From Solibacillus silvestris (GTDB taxonomy: Bacteria; Bacillota; Bacilli; Bacillales_A; Planococcaceae): a DNA stretch of 64,000 nt. Shown in pieces: positions 28,969 to 37,914 of this stretch. Made by a program: the position numbers and the translations under genes. A model generated the notes under the pieces. It did no database searches, was not told the origin of the DNA, and was given only the letters and a program-made list of their open reading frames with translations. Each line of letters begins with the position of its first letter. Position 1 is the first letter of the stretch. The stretch is taken from contig CP014609.1 of the NCBI GenBank assembly GCA_001586195.1, positions 408,001-472,000 on the forward strand, given 5' to 3'.

Positions 28969-30486
28969 TTGAAAGGAATTTTAAAAATAGTAGGGGCCGT
29001 CGCGGTTATTAATATTTTAGCGCGACTGGTCGGCTTTGCCCGTGAAACGTATATCGGGATTGAATTTGGTACCACTTTATATTCAGATAGTATTGTTAAT
29101 GCTTATACAATTCCAAACTTTTTATATTTAGTCATCGGCGGAGCGTTTACGACGGCGTTTATATCCATATACCATAAGACGTCATCAAGCATTACAGAAT
29201 ATATACAGCGAACGTTTACAACGATAGTTGTTTCGATTACGCTCATTGTCATTTTATTTATGGTGTTGGCCGATCCGATATTAATGCAATTTTTCCAAGT
29301 TGAGAATCAGGCGGAATATGAAATACTGCGCTCGCTTTACTACTGGATGATGCCATCGACGATTATGCTCGTATTATCGACTTGGATGAGCGGTATTTTA
29401 AATGTCCAGGGCCGTTATCATTTATCAGCGTTTTCAGTGCTTATTTATAATGCTTCATTTTTACTCGTATCCGTAGTCTTGTCCATCACAATGGGACCGG
29501 TCGGAATGGGGATCGGGGCATTAGTCGGTGCGATCTGTATGTTCCTGTTCCTTGTATTCGGAGTTCGGAATGTGAAAGAAATGTCCTTCAAGCCAAACTT
29601 TAAACAGGCTGAAGATCAAAAAATGCTATGGAAAGTTGCATTGCCAATTATGCTTGGCGGTGCGACTGCACAGCTATATATTTTAATTCAACGATTTTTT
29701 ACAAATATGCTGGAAGCTGGTGTTCCGTCAGCGATGAACTATGCGACAAAAATGTCCCAGTTCCCGCAGGCAATTTTAATGACTGCTGTAACGACCGTTA
29801 TTTTCCCTTTACTCAGCAAAAAAGAAGGAGAAGGGGACACAGAGTCGGTAAAACAACTGTATGTTCGCGGGATGCGTCTATTATATTTACTCGTATTGCC
29901 TGTTTCGGTGTTCTTCTACTTCCAGGCAGAAGGGATTGTCCGCATCATATTTGAATATAAAGAATTTGATGCAGAGTCAACAGCGATTACAGCGCCACTG
30001 CTGCAAGTATTCAGTACGACGATGTTCTTCCTTGCTGCAAACACGTATATTACGCGTTTCTACTATGCGAAGGGTAACTCCGTATTACCGATGATATTCA
30101 GTATTTTAACAGTATTCGGTGTGAATATTGCGGTCGTAATGGCGACGATTGATGAAATGGGCGCTAATGCGGTTGCCCTAGGGACATTAATCAGTGCTAT
30201 CGTAAACTTCCTGTTGCTTGTATTTGTGCTTCAAAGTAAATATAAGTTAAAACTTTTGGACAATAACGTTAGTCAGCTGTTTAAGTTGGCCATCATTGGA
30301 CTAATATACGTCGCAATTAACTGGGCGATTGCACATTGGATTTCAATCGATCAAAAATGGCTTCATATAATTGCTACATTTATCGTTGCGTCAATTAGCT
30401 ATATGATATTACTGTTCGCGTTCAAAATGGATGAGCTGCAGCAGATTACAGGTAAAGTAAAAGGTAAGATTTTACGAAAAAAATAA
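28969..30486 (+). CDS. MurJ/MviN-like lipid-linked oligosaccharide flippase
   Basis: 505 residues with about 14 membrane segments, matching the MOP-superfamily MurJ layout. The N-terminus (NILARLVGFARE, then a GGAFTTAFISIY stretch near 60) is typical of MurJ-related proteins, and a buried Arg is present in the first helix. Starts at TTG 28969, with AAAGGA twelve bases upstream, a slightly long spacing. As the third gene after csaB and a GT4 it more likely flips the wall-polysaccharide precursor than lipid II, but both remain possible. A terminator follows. Confidence 0.85.
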   Translation: MKGILKIVGAVAVINILARLVGFARETYIGIEFGTTLYSDSIVNAYTIPNFLYLVIGGAFTTAFISIYHKTSSSITEYIQRTFTTIVVSITLIVILFMVLADPILMQFFQVENQAEYEILRSLYYWMMPSTIMLVLSTWMSGILNVQGRYHLSAFSVLIYNASFLLVSVVLSITMGPVGMGIGALVGAICMFLFLVFGVRNVKEMSFKPNFKQAEDQKMLWKVALPIMLGGATAQLYILIQRFFTNMLEAGVPSAMNYATKMSQFPQAILMTAVTTVIFPLLSKKEGEGDTESVKQLYVRGMRLLYLLVLPVSVFFYFQAEGIVRIIFEYKEFDAESTAITAPLLQVFSTTMFFLAANTYITRFYYAKGNSVLPMIFSILTVFGVNIAVVMATIDEMGANAVALGTLISAIVNFLLLVFVLQSKYKLKLLDNNVSQLFKLAIIGLIYVAINWAIAHWISIDQKWLHIIATFIVASISYMILLFAFKMDELQQITGKVKGKILRKK

Positions 30487-30497
30487 CATGACAAAGC

Positions 30498-30531
30498 GCG
30501 TATCCTGAAATTGATTAGGATACGCCTTTTT
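30498..30531 (+). terminator. Terminator of the csaB operon
   Basis: Perfect 9-bp stem gcgtatcct / aggatacgc followed by five T. Confidence 0.9.
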
Positions 30532-30568
30532 GTATCTACTATATAATGATATTTCAGGAAAAGAATAA

Positions 30569-30661
30569 TTTATCCTTATAACAGGTCAATTAACGGATGA
30601 TGAAATTCAAATTATTGCTAAGTTATGTCAATGGAGTGCTAATAATAAGGAGAAATGTTAG
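30569..30661 (+). pseudogene. Possible remnant of a coding sequence
   Basis: A 30-codon open stretch without start codon, bounded by stops, reads like a protein end (GQLTDDEIQIIAKLCQWSA). Composition is protein-like, but the piece is too short to assign or to exclude chance. Confidence 0.2.
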
Positions 30662-30775
30662 TTATATGGCGGAAAACTTTATTTTAAAAAAACTTTCCTA
30701 TATAATCATAAGTGGAATAATTGGAATTTAATATAAATTACTAAACATCTAAAATAGAGATAAGGGTGGAGAAGT

Positions 30776-31372
30776 ATGGCAAGAGGAAGACGTGTAAATT
30801 CATGCGGTGAAAAAAGTAAAAAATTATTATTGGAAAAAGCAATTGAGTTATTTTCTACATATGGTTATCATCAAACAAAAATCAGTGATATTGTGAAATC
30901 GGCAAATTTAACACAGCCGACATTTTATTTATATTTTCAAAGTAAGGAAACATTGTTTAACGATTTAAATGAGAAGTTCCACAATGAGCTAACTGAAATT
31001 TTTTCTAGTTCAACAAATGACATAAACAACGGGAAAATTGGAATCGACCTTATTCAAGGAAGTCTGACACATATTTTCGAGTTTTTTATCGAAAACCCCA
31101 ACCTCACAAAAATCGGTTTTTATGAAGCAGAGCAATCAACGGCCGTAAAGGAAATGCTTGTTTCTGAATTAATACATATCCTAAATACACAGTTAAAAGA
31201 TTCGAATGTTTTAAAGCAGGCGGATGCGACTATTCTTGCAGAAAGTCTTATTGGTTCGGTGGAACGGCTGACACTGACAAACTTATTAACGAATAAAACG
31301 AGTCCGGAACAGCTAGCAAAAGAGATTTGCATGATTTATTTTGCAACGGAACTAAGCTTAGTACATTCATAA
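30776..31372 (+). CDS. TetR/AcrR-family transcriptional regulator
   Basis: 198 residues. The N-terminal TetR_N helix-turn-helix covers about 14-60 (AIELFSTYGYHQTKISDIVKSA then QPTFYLYFQSKETLF, the usual recognition helix). The C-terminal ligand domain is not assignable. ATG 30776 follows AAGGGTGGAG. It stands alone, facing an S41 protease gene on the other strand with a shared terminator between them. Typically such proteins repress an adjacent or own promoter; the target is unknown here. Confidence 0.9.
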   Translation: MARGRRVNSCGEKSKKLLLEKAIELFSTYGYHQTKISDIVKSANLTQPTFYLYFQSKETLFNDLNEKFHNELTEIFSSSTNDINNGKIGIDLIQGSLTHIFEFFIENPNLTKIGFYEAEQSTAVKEMLVSELIHILNTQLKDSNVLKQADATILAESLIGSVERLTLTNLLTNKTSPEQLAKEICMIYFATELSLVHS

Positions 31373-31380
31373 AATTGAAA

Positions 31381-31415
31381 GAGACGATTGCCAATGCGCA
31401 AATCGTCTCTTTTTT
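31381..31415 (+). terminator. Terminator between convergent genes
   Basis: Perfect 9-bp stem gagacgatt / aatcgtctc followed by six T on the plus strand; on the minus strand the tail is weaker. Confidence 0.85.
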
Positions 31416-31418
31416 CAT

Positions 31419-32789
31419 TTACTGTTTTGTCGTTACATGTAAATAAACACCAGCTTTTAAATTTTTGCCTTTCTCATTTTTTACTTTAGGATGAACGATG
31501 AGGGCATATTCTTTGCCAGCCGTTAATTCTTTTGCAGGGGTAACAACGAGCTGTTGACCCGATAATTTGTGGGTTGTTTTTACAGTATCTGCACCCAGCT
31601 CTACTAGTTCTACGGAAGAAGCATTGAGCTCTTTCGCCAGTTTAGCGGAAAACTTGATTGTAAATGTTTTATTTAACGGAACATTTTTTAAGGCAGCAAG
31701 TTCTTTATAGGTTTTTAAGTTTGAAGCGATTGTATCGTAATGTGCTTTAAAGAGGGGCTCGCTTGCTGTTTTAATATGAGGTTTAACCCCAACTTCATTT
31801 ATTTTCGTACCGTTTGGACCATAAAAATGGCCAACTGTTAATTTAAGAAAGCTGCCGTCTTCAAGCTCATAAAATGCCTGCATCGAGCCTTTACCATAAG
31901 TCGTTTCCCCGTAAAGTGTGACTGCTTTTTGATCGGAAAGTGCTGCTGCAGTCATTTCCGATGAGCTGGCACTATATCGATTTATAAGCATTTTCGTATT
32001 TTCAGGGAATGTTGTTGATTGCTTCATCGAACGTACAATAGATGTCCCCGAAGTTTCTTTCAATTTATAGGCATAGGAGGCATTCGGGAACATACCGATA
32101 AGCTGTTCTGCTGCGGTTACATAGCCGCCCCCGTTATTTTGCAAATCGAAAATAAATGATTTAGCCCCTTTATTTTTCAAATCACGAATAGCCTTTGTAA
32201 CGAGGCTCACCGTGTCGTTTGAAAATGAATTCAATGAAATGTATCCCGTATTGCCGTATAAAAGCTTTGTTTCCACATTAGGAAGTGAGAAAGCTTTACG
32301 TGTTAATTTTTTCGTTATAATTGTGCCGTCTTCACGTGAAAGCGTTAAAGAAACCGTTGTATTTGCTGCGCCTTTTATAAGTAAAGAAGCCTGGTCGATT
32401 GTCAGTTCTGCAACCGGTTTCCCATCAATCTCTGTGATGATATCGCCAACTTTTAAGCCGGCATTTTTTGCGCTGCCCCCATCGATCAGCTCGGATATTT
32501 GAATACCGCCTTCAACCTTTTCGATGATAACGCCAATGCCTACAGTAGTAAGGTCCACGCCATTAATAAACTCATCGAATTCTTCCGGTGTAAAGTAAGC
32601 GGAATACGAATCGAGCATTTCTGTCAGTTGGTCGATGCTTGTAGCACGGTTGATATCACCATTAATATTCCCTACATAGTTTTCCTTAACAATCTGTTTT
32701 GCTTCATCTAAAGGAGCACCTAGCACCGTCAAAGGAACGGTTAGGCACATGATGAAAAACAGTATTGCTGACAAACGTCTTTTTAGCAT
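31419..32789 (-). CDS. S41-family carboxyl-terminal processing protease with PDZ domain
   Basis: 456 residues. Signal peptide or anchor about 1-24 (MLKRRLSAIL..., VLGA). An N-terminal helical part is followed by a PDZ domain (about 85-160, GLKVGDIITEIDG) and the tail-specific protease core (about 175-340). The catalytic dyad is probably Ser275 in YSASSSEM and Lys300 in YGKGSMQ, 25 residues apart as in this family. The last 110 residues form an Ig-like add-on (FTIKFSAKLAKELN...AGKEYALIVHP) of the kind seen in bacillus surface proteins. It works outside the membrane, probably on exported or wall proteins; substrates unknown. Relatives include CtpA/CtpB. Confidence 0.9.
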   Translation of the reverse strand: MLKRRLSAILFFIMCLTVPLTVLGAPLDEAKQIVKENYVGNINGDINRATSIDQLTEMLDSYSAYFTPEEFDEFINGVDLTTVGIGVIIEKVEGGIQISELIDGGSAKNAGLKVGDIITEIDGKPVAELTIDQASLLIKGAANTTVSLTLSREDGTIITKKLTRKAFSLPNVETKLLYGNTGYISLNSFSNDTVSLVTKAIRDLKNKGAKSFIFDLQNNGGGYVTAAEQLIGMFPNASYAYKLKETSGTSIVRSMKQSTTFPENTKMLINRYSASSSEMTAAALSDQKAVTLYGETTYGKGSMQAFYELEDGSFLKLTVGHFYGPNGTKINEVGVKPHIKTASEPLFKAHYDTIASNLKTYKELAALKNVPLNKTFTIKFSAKLAKELNASSVELVELGADTVKTTHKLSGQQLVVTPAKELTAGKEYALIVHPKVKNEKGKNLKAGVYLHVTTKQ

Positions 32790-32925
32790 GAGTCCACCTC
32801 ATTAGTTTTATTTTTCTAAAATGTAATGCGTAATGCCACAATAGCGATATTACCATATTTTATCATGAATACTTCACTAATTTATGGTAAATGTAAAAAA
32901 TTATTTTAATCTATTTTTAGTCAAT

Positions 32926-32969
32926 AAAAGAGGGTAAGTTACAAGTTTTTACACTTATAACTTACCCTC
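32926..32969 (-). terminator. Terminator of the brnQ-type gene
   Basis: Minus-strand 12-bp stem gagggtaagtta / taacttaccctc followed by TTTTA. Confidence 0.85.
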
Positions 32970-32985
32970 ATACTAGTAATTAAAC

Positions 32986-34305
32986 TTATTTTCGTTTTGC
33001 TAAATACATGATGTAGCCGATGACACCACCGACTAATGCAGGGACAACCCATGCGATGCCTTGCTCATAAAACGGGAAGATTGATAAAAACTTATCGTAA
33101 GCTTCGATTTCGAATCCGGCTTGTTTGATCCCGTCATAAATTGCCACAATACCTGTGAAAATTAAAGCCATTCCATACACGCTCGGTGCATGATTGAAAA
33201 GGTTTCCGAATAATGCAAAAATCATAAGCACAATTGCGAATGGATAAATTGCAACCAATACAGGCAATGATAGATTAATTAAATCTGATAATCCAAAGTT
33301 TGAAACACCGAAGCTGAAAAGTGCGAAAATAACTAAGTACACCTGGTAAGAAACTTTCGGGAAAATCTTATGGAAAAATGTTGCGTTTGCAGATAATAAA
33401 CCTACAGATGTTGTTAAACAAGCTAAAATAATCACGGCTGATAAAATGATATTACCGGCTTGTCCGTATAGTTTCTGTGCTGCCAGAGAAATTATTGTAC
33501 CGCCATCTTCTTGGAAGCCGATAGCCGATGTACTTGTTACACCGATATAACCTAATGATACATAGACAAATGCTAAACCTATTGCAGCGACAATACCTGC
33601 GAAAATTGTAATTTTAACTTGTTTAGCTCTATCCGTTACGCCACGAGCAACTAATGATTGAACGATAACGATTCCGAATACTAATGATGCCAGTACGTCC
33701 ATCGTCAAGTAACCTTGAATGAATGATTCACCAAAAGCGTTATTAATATATGGCCCCTGCGCTTCACCAGCTTCACCTAACGGAGTAATAACGGCTTTAA
33801 TCGCAAGTAAACAAATAACGACTAAAAGAGCAGGTGTTAAAATTTTTCCGACACGGTCGACGATTTTTGTCGGGTTATATGCTAAGTAGAATGTGATTCC
33901 GAAAAAGATAAGTGTTGTAATAAATAATGGAATCCAGCTACCTTTCATTGCTTCTGTTAAAAACGGTTCCACACCGATTGAATATGACACAGCACCAGTA
34001 CGCGGAATTGCAAAGAATGGTCCGATCGACAAGTATATAATCGACGTGAAAATTATACCGAAATATGGATTAATGCGACCTGCCAATATTTCTAAGTCTC
34101 CGCCGTTCTTTGCTACGGCAATAATACCTAATAGAGGCAACCCTACTCCTGTTATTAAAAATCCGATCATGGATATTACAATATTTTCCCCGGCCATTTG
34201 ACCTAGTTGTGGTGGGAATATGATATTACCTGCACCTAGGAACAATGCAAATAACATAAAACCTACCGCGATATTCTCACGGAAAAAACTTGACTTGCTA
34301 TTCAT
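32986..34305 (-). CDS. brnQ: Branched-chain amino acid:cation symporter (LIVCS family)
   Basis: 439 residues, the normal BrnQ length, with about twelve membrane segments. Family marks are the start ENIAVGFMLFALFLGAGN(I), FPPQLGQ and GPFFAIPRTGAVSYS near 115-130. Imports Leu, Ile and Val with Na+ or H+. ATG 34305 follows AAAGGAG. The upstream 300 bases contain no T-box that I can see. Unrelated in function to the envelope genes around it. Confidence 0.93.
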   Translation of the reverse strand: MNSKSSFFRENIAVGFMLFALFLGAGNIIFPPQLGQMAGENIVISMIGFLITGVGLPLLGIIAVAKNGGDLEILAGRINPYFGIIFTSIIYLSIGPFFAIPRTGAVSYSIGVEPFLTEAMKGSWIPLFITTLIFFGITFYLAYNPTKIVDRVGKILTPALLVVICLLAIKAVITPLGEAGEAQGPYINNAFGESFIQGYLTMDVLASLVFGIVIVQSLVARGVTDRAKQVKITIFAGIVAAIGLAFVYVSLGYIGVTSTSAIGFQEDGGTIISLAAQKLYGQAGNIILSAVIILACLTTSVGLLSANATFFHKIFPKVSYQVYLVIFALFSFGVSNFGLSDLINLSLPVLVAIYPFAIVLMIFALFGNLFNHAPSVYGMALIFTGIVAIYDGIKQAGFEIEAYDKFLSIFPFYEQGIAWVVPALVGGVIGYIMYLAKRK

Positions 34306-34607
34306 GTTGACTTAACTCCTTTAATTTGAAAATACAAAGTTTTCTAAAAATTTAAATCTTTTAACAAAAACTAATTCTATCATAAAACTATTAAAAAACA
34401 AGCATATTTTAAGAAATCATTTTGCAACAATTCAGTGTCTATAAAATATTCGTTTATTTCTATTACATAATATTACTATGTGAGTATAGTAATAGAAGAA
34501 AAATATAGCTACCCGAATAATTTTCTTATTAAAAGAGGGTTGTATCCTCTATTAAAAATTAAGTAAAATAGAGTAAAAAATAGTTTCATTGAGAAGGGGG
34601 AGTTTTC

Positions 34608-35591
34608 ATGTTGAATAATAAATGGAAGGTAGTGCTGACTGGTGTCACATTTTCACTTGCACTATTCATTGCACCCGATGCCCAAGCATCCACCTATACG
34701 GTGAAACATGGCGATACGTTAACAAAAATTGCGAAAGCTCATAACACGACGATTAATCAGCTTAGACAATGGAACAAACTATCTCAAGATCGCATTTTTA
34801 TCGCGCAAAAACTGGTCGTTGCACCAGCAAAAAGTGCAGTGAGCAAAACGGCGGCGGCAACTAAAACGGCAGCAACAAAAACAACAGCTGTTTCAGTTGT
34901 AGAGGAAAAAGTCGAAACCCTGCAGAATGCCGTTTCGCATACCGTTATTAAAGGTGATAATTTAACAAAGATCGCTAAAAAGTATAGTATAACGGTAGCG
35001 AGTATTAAACAGTTGAACAATTTGAAAACGGATGCGATTAAAGTTGGTCAAAAGCTGACAATCAGTCCGCAATCAACTAAAGACTTAGCTGTTGAAGCGC
35101 CTTCTGCCAAAACAGTGGAAGCGGAAATTAATTTTAATCAAACGGCAGATGATGCGATTGAAAAACAGTTGAAGAAGGAAGTTGCAATGCCTGGGAAGGT
35201 TTCGCAACAAACAGAACACCTTTATGCACAAGCTATTGAAGCGGCTAATGCAGTATTAGGCACACCTTATAAATACGGCGGAACGACAACAGATGGATTT
35301 GACTGTAGCGGCTTTGTAAACTACATATTTAATTCAGTTGGCATCCAAATGGATCGTAAAAGCAGTCTTATGTATTTCGAACAAGATACGACAAAAGTGA
35401 CGCAACCTGTACCGGGAGATTTAGTATTTTTCAAAAATACATTTATCCCAAATGTCTCACATATGGGTATTTATATTGGTAATGATGAATTTATCCATGC
35501 GGGTTCTAAGGGGATTACGGTTTCGAATGTCAAAGAAAAATATTGGGATGAGCGCTTTGTCGCATACAAACGCATTAATAATTTAAAATAA
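34608..35591 (+). CDS. LysM-NlpC/P60 peptidoglycan DL-endopeptidase
   Basis: 327 residues. Signal peptide 1-28 (cleavage near AQA-STY). Two LysM domains (about 29-72 and 111-153), which bind peptidoglycan glycan strands, joined by an Ala/Lys/Thr-rich linker. The NlpC/P60 domain (about 205-327) has Cys233 in DCSGF, His285 in SHMGIY and His297 in FIHAG. The design matches LytE/LytF/CwlS-type D,L-endopeptidases of bacilli that act in elongation and cell separation. ATG 34608 follows GAAGGGGGAG. The upstream 302 bases hold no gene. Followed by an imperfect terminator and a second, shorter NlpC/P60 gene. Confidence 0.93.
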   Translation: MLNNKWKVVLTGVTFSLALFIAPDAQASTYTVKHGDTLTKIAKAHNTTINQLRQWNKLSQDRIFIAQKLVVAPAKSAVSKTAAATKTAATKTTAVSVVEEKVETLQNAVSHTVIKGDNLTKIAKKYSITVASIKQLNNLKTDAIKVGQKLTISPQSTKDLAVEAPSAKTVEAEINFNQTADDAIEKQLKKEVAMPGKVSQQTEHLYAQAIEAANAVLGTPYKYGGTTTDGFDCSGFVNYIFNSVGIQMDRKSSLMYFEQDTTKVTQPVPGDLVFFKNTFIPNVSHMGIYIGNDEFIHAGSKGITVSNVKEKYWDERFVAYKRINNLK

Positions 35592-35599
35592 AATAGTGA

Positions 35600-35644
35600 A
35601 GAGCTAATAAGTGATGTTGAAAATTGCTTACTAGTTCTTTTTTT
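35600..35644 (+). terminator. Imperfect rho-independent terminator
   Basis: Stem agagctaataag / cttactagttct (one wobble, one mismatch) with a long T-run. Confidence 0.75.
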
Positions 35645-35803
35645 GTTACATAAATTCGTGATAATGTTACAAATGTTACAAAAAAGAGCTTAAATATTGG
35701 TTAATATTACAAATAATAGAGGCATTTGTTTGGGTAATAGTGTAAAAATCCTAATTGAAATAGGTTCTTTGGCAATGTTTGAAGTTATTTAAAAGCGGGT
35801 AAA

Positions 35804-35846
35804 TGTAACTTTGTTGTTACATAACTGTAATGTCATTAAATATAAT
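35804..35846 (+). promoter_or_regulatory. WalR-type box and -10 element upstream of an NlpC/P60 gene
   Basis: TGTAAC-TTTGT-TGTTAC (35804-35820) fits the WalR consensus, two TGTWAH half-sites with a five-base gap. A TATAAT lies at 35841-35846 with no good -35, as expected for an activator-dependent promoter, and the gene starts 58 bases later. WalR controls wall hydrolases in bacilli, so the placement makes biological sense. Confidence 0.55.
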
Positions 35847-35904
35847 CTCGTGTTAACCTAATATCAGTTAAGTTTTCAGAAAATTTATTGGTTGGGGGAA
35901 CACG

Positions 35905-36456
35905 ATGGATTACTTAAAATTAATACGCAATACCGTACTAACTTTGGCAGCTGCCTTCGTAATTTTCTTCGCACCGGTGAATGAAAAGGAAGCTTCTGCA
36001 GAAGAATCTGCTTACTCGATTGATGAGTTAAAAGAAGTCTCTTCAAAATATTTAGGAGTTCGCTATTCATACGGCGGTACATCAGCAAAAGGCTTTGACT
36101 GCTCTGGCTATGTACGTCATGTCTTTAAAGAACTAGGCATTACATCACTGAATCGCACATCTTCAGATATGTATACGCAAGGTACGAAAGTTAAGAAAAG
36201 TGACCTTGAGCCAGGCGATTTAGTATTTTTCAACACATCAGGCAAACGCATCTCTCATGTAGGGATTTACATTGGTTCAGGAAAATTCATCCACGCTTCT
36301 ACAAGCAAGGGTGTTATCAAAACAAGCATTAACGACAAATATTACTGGGGTAAAAAGTACGTAGGTGCTAAACGCATCGCCAACTTCTCAACAGAAGAAG
36401 CCCTTGTAGCAGATGCAGACGATTCAGATGTAGACAACACTCCAGAAGCAGAATAA
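35905..36456 (+). CDS. Short NlpC/P60 endopeptidase without binding domains
   Basis: 183 residues. Signal peptide about 1-31 (cleavage near ASA-EES). The rest is one NlpC/P60 domain (about 40-160) with Cys66 in DCSGY, His118 in SHVGIY and His130 in FIHAST, plus an acidic tail (about 165-183). It lacks LysM, SH3b and SLH, unlike the other hydrolases here, so wall targeting must come from elsewhere. Its catalytic domain is close to that of the NlpC/P60-SLH protein at 13756 (shared SYGGTSAKG/VYGGTTASG, QGTKVKKSDL/QGSAVSKSDL blocks), so they are recent paralogues. Likely under WalR control. Confidence 0.92.
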   Translation: MDYLKLIRNTVLTLAAAFVIFFAPVNEKEASAEESAYSIDELKEVSSKYLGVRYSYGGTSAKGFDCSGYVRHVFKELGITSLNRTSSDMYTQGTKVKKSDLEPGDLVFFNTSGKRISHVGIYIGSGKFIHASTSKGVIKTSINDKYYWGKKYVGAKRIANFSTEEALVADADDSDVDNTPEAE

Positions 36457-36505
36457 TACATAGCTTACACACACTACTACATACTGCATAATTCGTAATT
36501 ATAAT

Positions 36506-36536
36506 CTCTCACCTTTTATAGGGTGGGGGATTTTTT
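36506..36536 (+). terminator. Weak terminator
   Basis: Short wobble-containing stem (ctcacc / gggtggg) followed by six T, 50 bases after the NlpC/P60 gene. Confidence 0.4.
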
Positions 36537-36614
36537 AGTGTGGTTTGGGCTTGGTAGTGCGGCTGAATGATAGATTGGGTTTCTATATTTTGAGGGGGGA
36601 AGCTAGATTGGATG

Positions 36615-36915
36615 GCGTTCTACTTTTAGAGCGGGGAATTTTCTCTATAAGTTTCGACGTGTTCCCCATTATGAGCGCTTGGTTCTACATTAGCGCTGAA
36701 ACTTTCCACATTTCCTGATTGAATGGCGAATAAAAAGTCGAAGTTCTACTTTCAATGCGGAAGTTTCTACATTTCGAGACAGGATGGCAAATAAAGAATT
36801 AGCGTTCTACTTTTTAAGCAAAACTTTCTACATAAGCCCCGCAATTTTCCACATTACCAGCGTTCCGTTCTACATTAGCAAAGAAACTTTCTACTTTTCC
36901 CGAAAAATCGGCAAA
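36615..36915. repeat. 21-bp ladder array in reverse orientation, mixed flavours
   Basis: On the minus strand the units read GTAGAA, GTGGAA and occasional TTCGCC/TTTGCC (plus-strand TTCTAC, TTCCAC, GGCGAATAA, GGCAAATAA). More than ten units lie at about 20-21-base steps through the 550-base gap between convergent genes. This is the clearest array with its GTAGAA units on the minus strand. Confidence 0.85.
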
Positions 36916-36948
36916 TAAAAGCGAGCCCCCTAGAAGCGAGCCACAAAC

Positions 36949-36988
36949 CAAAAAAGCACCCGAAAGCCAGTTAATGACTTCCGAATGC
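36949..36988 (-). terminator. Terminator of the slaP-secA2 operon
   Basis: Minus-strand stem of 13 bp with G-U pairs (gcattcggaagtc / ggctttcgggtgc) followed by six T. Confidence 0.8.
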
Positions 36989-37005
36989 TGTCTGTTCATA
37001 TAAGC

Positions 37006-37911
37006 CTATTGTGGTACACGAGCTGTCCAGCGAGATAAGTCAGCGCCTTCAGCTGTTACTAATTCTTTAGGGAAGATGAAGGTCCAAGGCTTTGTCGTAT
37101 TAGGTTGTACTGTTAATACAGGGTCTAATTTGAACGATCCTTTAGCAACTAAGACATTGCGTGCATCCATAATTTCAAGTGGTAACTGTTCCAAGTTGAT
37201 CGCTTTTTCATGTCCGTTACGGATGAAAATTGATGCGTGGAAGCTGCCATCATCGTTTAACTTCGCTTGCAGTCCTGTGAAGTTTACTTCTGTTTTTCCT
37301 AACTTCGGTAAAGTTTTCACAATTTCAGCTAGTTTTTCTTGCTGATCTTTCGGTAATTGTTTCTTCCAAGTATCATCCAAGTCTAATTGGTGACCGCGTA
37401 ATGAAAGTAAGTTGAATGAAATTTTCCAGCCTTCTTCAGGCACTTCGTCTGCAGTAATTGAAGAAGCAGGGAATGTGAAAATCCATGGACGAGCACTTTC
37501 TGCTGGGATCACGCCTAGCTCTTTAAAATCAAAGTAATGTGAAGCGATTCGGTTATCATCTTTATCTAAAATTAATAACTCGATTTCACCTAATTCGATT
37601 GCTTCTGATAATGAAGAACGGAAAAATGCTTTAACATTCCAAGAACCGTTCGCCAATGAAGGCTCAATATTAATTGCTGACAACGATAGCTGATTTGGTT
37701 TCAATGGTGCCAAATCATTTGCCAAGAAATTAAATACATACTTTTGTTCTTGCGGTACATCCCATTCAGGGTGGAAAGATAATTTTGTTATAACATCGCG
37801 ATTTGCACCTTTTTTAGAAGTATCACCAGATGTTTTTACGACTGATGAAGAATCAACAGCACTGTCTTTACCTACTTTGTCACCTTTTTTAAATAAATCG
37901 AATAAACCCAT
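37006..37911 (-). CDS. slaP: SlaP-like accessory Sec S-layer assembly protein
   Basis: 301 residues, no signal peptide. A Lys/Ser-rich N-terminus (1-40) is followed by two related beta-rich SLAP repeats (about 45-165 and 175-301). Each ends in a P-W-x-F-x-F-P motif (RPWIFTFP and KPWTFIFP). In Bacillus anthracis SlaP works with SecA2 to export the S-layer proteins. The gene starts three bases after the secA2 stop, with its ribosome site (GGAGG) inside the end of secA2, so both are one operon on the minus strand. Confidence 0.9.
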   Translation of the reverse strand: MGLFDLFKKGDKVGKDSAVDSSSVVKTSGDTSKKGANRDVITKLSFHPEWDVPQEQKYVFNFLANDLAPLKPNQLSLSAINIEPSLANGSWNVKAFFRSSLSEAIELGEIELLILDKDDNRIASHYFDFKELGVIPAESARPWIFTFPASSITADEVPEEGWKISFNLLSLRGHQLDLDDTWKKQLPKDQQEKLAEIVKTLPKLGKTEVNFTGLQAKLNDDGSFHASIFIRNGHEKAINLEQLPLEIMDARNVLVAKGSFKLDPVLTVQPNTTKPWTFIFPKELVTAEGADLSRWTARVPQ

Positions 37912-37914
37912 CTG

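Noticed and set aside
34306-34607. T-box or other amino-acid leader before the brnQ-type gene
   Set aside because: No T-box motif or terminator/antiterminator pair could be found.
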